Shown: positions 14,510-16,648 of the stretch, piece by piece
Layout: each line of letters starts with the position of its first letter
Numbering within the stretch: position 1 is the first letter of the stretch
Source: JBNJDW01 sp051745265
GTDB taxonomy: Bacteria > Pseudomonadota > Alphaproteobacteria > Micavibrionales > CSBR16-224
NCBI GenBank assembly: GCA_051745265.1
Contig: JBNJDW010000015.1
Coordinates: 1 to 16,648 of the forward strand
Length of the DNA stretch: 16,648 nt
Direction: 5' to 3'
Position numbers and translations under genes: made by a program
The notes under the pieces: generated by a model
Told to the model about the DNA's origin: nothing
The model's input: the letters and a program-made list of their open reading frames with translations, nothing else
Database searches by the model: none

Positions 14510-15070
14510 TTATTTAACGGACCAATCAATGGAAACCTTGGTCAGACGTTTATCAAGCGCTGCAATAACCTCATCTGTGATATCCATCGATTTTTCAGCT
14601 ATGATCACAGCATCATCTGACAGAACCAGTGCGTATTCGCGTTCTTTCGCAACTTCCGCCACCGTTTCGCGGACATCATCACGAAGCTTGGCAAGTGCCT
14701 TGGAAAAGCCGCCTTCAAGGCTGCGTTTATTGTTCTGGACCAATTTCTGCGCGCTCAGCACATCCTGTTCAAAAGCCTTACGTTTTTCTGCAAACTCGGA
14801 TTCTGGCAGTTCATCTTTCTGGTCGAGTATTTTCTTTTCCGCATCACGAAGATTGTTTTCTTTGGCCGAAATCTGTTTTTGATATTCCTCGCGTTTTTTA
14901 TCCAGTTGCGCCTGAATATTTTTACCGGCCTTTGAATTCTGCAAAATGGCCTGCACATTAACGACACCGACCGCTACCGGTTCTACCTCCTGAGCAGATA
15001 CAGTCCCGGGGAAACTCATTAAAACCAAGGTTCCCAGTAAAACAATGCGTTTGCCAATAAATCCGAACAT
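14510..15070 (-). CDS. skp: Periplasmic chaperone Skp/OmpH
   Basis: Skp holds unfolded outer-membrane proteins in the periplasm on their way to BamA. The product has an N-terminal signal peptide ending 'GTVSA' before 'QE', then 'VGVVNVQAILQNSKAGK', the short strand that forms the trimer core, and a long charged coiled-coil tentacle (roughly residues 45-130, rich in Lys, Glu and Gln), then 'LVLSDDAVIIAEKSMDITD' returning to the core, as in the family. The length of 186 residues is slightly above the usual 160 to 180. The start at 15070 is preferred: AAAGGA lies eight bases upstream, whereas for the in-frame ATG at 15079 the same sequence would touch the start codon. It sits 24 bases after bamA, consistent with a bamA-skp-lpxD transcript. 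Confidence 0.92.
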   Translation of the reverse strand: MFGFIGKRIVLLGTLVLMSFPGTVSAQEVEPVAVGVVNVQAILQNSKAGKNIQAQLDKKREEYQKQISAKENNLRDAEKKILDQKDELPESEFAEKRKAFEQDVLSAQKLVQNNKRSLEGGFSKALAKLRDDVRETVAEVAKEREYALVLSDDAVIIAEKSMDITDEVIAALDKRLTKVSIDWSVK

Positions 15071-15078
15071 TTTAATCA

Positions 15079-15084
15079 TCCTTT
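15079..15084 (-). promoter_or_regulatory. Shine-Dalgarno AAAGGA deciding the skp start
   Basis: AAAGGA on the minus strand is eight bases before the ATG at 15070 and directly against the ATG at 15079, so it favours the shorter skp product. Confidence 0.6.
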
Positions 15085-15094
15085 GTTTTTCTTA

Positions 15095-16648
15095 TTAGAA
15101 ACTGGTGCCAAAGCTAAAGCGGAACAGTTCTTCTTTATCATAGTCTTCTTTGATCAAAGGGGCAGCAAGATCAACGCGAATAGGACCTAACGGTGACCGC
15201 CATGATATACCACCGCCAACAGACAGACGCAAGCTCCCCTCATCCTCAACATCGGCACCGCCATCATCTACATCCCACAGGCTACCAAAATCGGTGAAGA
15301 TATGGCCCCGAACACCCAGATCTTCGGGCAGGCCGGATGGAAAGGCCAGTTCCGTAGAACCGCGATAGAATTTGTTACCGCCCAGCGAATCATCGGCCGC
15401 CGTATCGCGTGGTCCAACACCCGAGCGTTCAAAGCCGCGCAGACTGGAGCCACCAAGATAAAAACGTTCATTAATTTCAACATCTTCATCGCCATAGCCA
15501 AAGACCAGACCGACTTCACCCAAAACGCTCAACACCCATTGGTCTCTTAACGGATGGAAATAATTGGCGCCCAGACGGTTCGACACATAGCGGGCATCAC
15601 CGCCGATACCGGCGACTTCCGTTTCAAACCGGGTAATCAGCCCTTCTGTCGGGTCAATGGTGCTGTCGCGTGTGTCATAGACCAGACGCTGAGAGATTGA
15701 GGAGGTTGTCCGCTTACCTTCCTGTTCTTCAACAAAACGAGAGGCATCAGATTCAACATCCGTGATTTCATTTTCTTCAATCCGGTATCCCAGATGTTGG
15801 CGCCAGTTTTTAGCGACCGGATAACCAAGTCTGAAACCTACCCCTGTTTTAGTCTGATCGTAAGAAAGCTCATCCTGATTACGGGTAATGTGGAAAAGAT
15901 CAATACCGGTGCTGATATCACGATCAAGGAAATACGGCTCGGTAAAGCTCAGGTCAAATTCGGTCCGCTCCCCGGCTATGGTTGTCGCAAAGCTCAGATC
16001 CTGTCCACGGCCCAGAAGATTGCGTTCCTGAATACGAAATTCTGCCAAAGGCCCGTCTGAGGTCGAGAACCCGGCACCGACAGACAATTCGCCTGTTGAT
16101 TTCTCCTGAACATCGACATCAATAACAGTTTTATCCGGGCTTGTACCCTGACGTGTTTCAACCTTTACCGTTTCAAAGAAATCAAGGTTACGAACTTTCT
16201 GTTCAGACCGCTGTAGTTTGGCTGTGTTATAGGGATCGCCCTCAATCAAAGTTATCTCACGGCGCACGACCTCATCAAGTGTTCTGACATTGCCGTTTAC
16301 ATTAATCCGCTCGACAAACACCTTGCTGCTTTCATTAATGACATAGGTAATATCAATGGTTTGTTCGCTGCGGTTTCTATCGACCTTGGGACGTATATCA
16401 ACAAAGGCATATTGTTTATTGCCGACATATTCCGTCAGATCCAACACGCCCTGTTCTACCTTGCTGGCATCATACCAGTCACCGGTTTTGAAATCAGCAA
16501 TCTCTGCCAGACCATCCGTATCCAGATCCGGAATACGGCTGACCACATCAACATCGCCGATACGGTAACGCTTGCCTTCATTTACGGTAAAGGTGACAAA
16601 AAAGTCTTTCTGATCCGGGGAAAGCTCAGCCATGGCAGCTTCAATCTC
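15095..16648 (-). CDS. bamA: Outer-membrane protein assembly factor BamA, C-terminal part (5' end outside window)
   Basis: BamA is the core of the BAM complex that inserts beta-barrel proteins into the outer membrane. The frame is open to the right edge, giving 517 codons of an expected 750 to 800. The fragment starts at the end of a POTRA domain, then shows two whole POTRA domains (about residues 27-107 and 108-180, the last with 'RINVNGNVRTLDEVVRRE' and 'RNLDFFETVKVET') and the full 16-strand barrel. 'SVGAGFSTSDG' opens the barrel, 'RIQERNLLGRGQ' follows, and the loop 6 motif is L-R-G-F in 'YLGGSSLRGFERSG' (bases 15431-15442), a variant of the usual V-R-G-F/Y. The C-terminus ends in Phe ('RFSFGTSF'), the barrel recognition signal. 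It is first in the visible envelope cluster. Identification is secure. Confidence 0.96.
   Translation of the reverse strand, partial: EIEAAMAELSPDQKDFFVTFTVNEGKRYRIGDVDVVSRIPDLDTDGLAEIADFKTGDWYDASKVEQGVLDLTEYVGNKQYAFVDIRPKVDRNRSEQTIDITYVINESSKVFVERINVNGNVRTLDEVVRREITLIEGDPYNTAKLQRSEQKVRNLDFFETVKVETRQGTSPDKTVIDVDVQEKSTGELSVGAGFSTSDGPLAEFRIQERNLLGRGQDLSFATTIAGERTEFDLSFTEPYFLDRDISTGIDLFHITRNQDELSYDQTKTGVGFRLGYPVAKNWRQHLGYRIEENEITDVESDASRFVEEQEGKRTTSSISQRLVYDTRDSTIDPTEGLITRFETEVAGIGGDARYVSNRLGANYFHPLRDQWVLSVLGEVGLVFGYGDEDVEINERFYLGGSSLRGFERSGVGPRDTAADDSLGGNKFYRGSTELAFPSGLPEDLGVRGHIFTDFGSLWDVDDGGADVEDEGSLRLSVGGGISWRSPLGPIRVDLAAPLIKEDYDKEELFRFSFGTSF

Overview
The window looks like a piece of an alphaproteobacterial chromosome with moderate GC and tightly packed, mostly housekeeping genes. 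The evidence is the envelope cluster bamA-skp-lpxD-fabZ-lpxI-lpxB, which uses LpxI rather than LpxH; a TrmFO-type tRNA methyltransferase; an EnvZ/OmpR-type pair beside ilvE; and a TetR-like protein with the acidic 'WLDDDS' tail that I associate with alphaproteobacterial members. The order within the class cannot be decided from this sequence. I see no rRNA, tRNA, CRISPR array, transposase, integrase or phage gene, and no gene-free stretch over about 115 bases.

Layout, left to right. The 3' two thirds of serA (serine biosynthesis) and then trmFO (m5U54 in tRNA) run on the plus strand, with a strong inverted repeat between them. trmFO converges on a minus-strand block: an uncharacterised lipoprotein with its own promoter candidate, a YejA-like family 5 solute-binding protein starting at TTG, and an adenosine kinase-like PfkB sugar kinase whose end overlaps the binding-protein start. 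A TetR-like gene diverges from the kinase. Its start codon abuts a perfect 6-5-6 inverted repeat, and its 3' end overlaps a minus-strand HtpX-like membrane protein whose HEXXH motif reads RELSH. Upstream of that, on the same strand, lies the two-component pair, response regulator then kinase, joined by an ATGA overlap. ilvE follows on the plus strand and converges, with 27 bases between, on the envelope/lipid A cluster, which runs leftward from the right edge (bamA is cut there) to lpxB.

Functionally the right third is one coherent unit: outer-membrane protein assembly (BamA, the Skp chaperone) and lipid A synthesis (LpxD, FabZ, LpxI, LpxB), with short gaps or overlaps that suggest one transcript with translational coupling. 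Its striking feature is the absence of lpxA, which in alphaproteobacterial clusters of this kind usually sits between fabZ and lpxI; here those two genes overlap by one base.

I did not find a clearly new multi-gene system. The items most worth a second look are the missing lpxA, the HtpX-like protein without an intact zinc motif downstream of a two-component pair, the two perfect inverted repeats placed like operators, and the YejA-like protein with no transporter subunits beside it.
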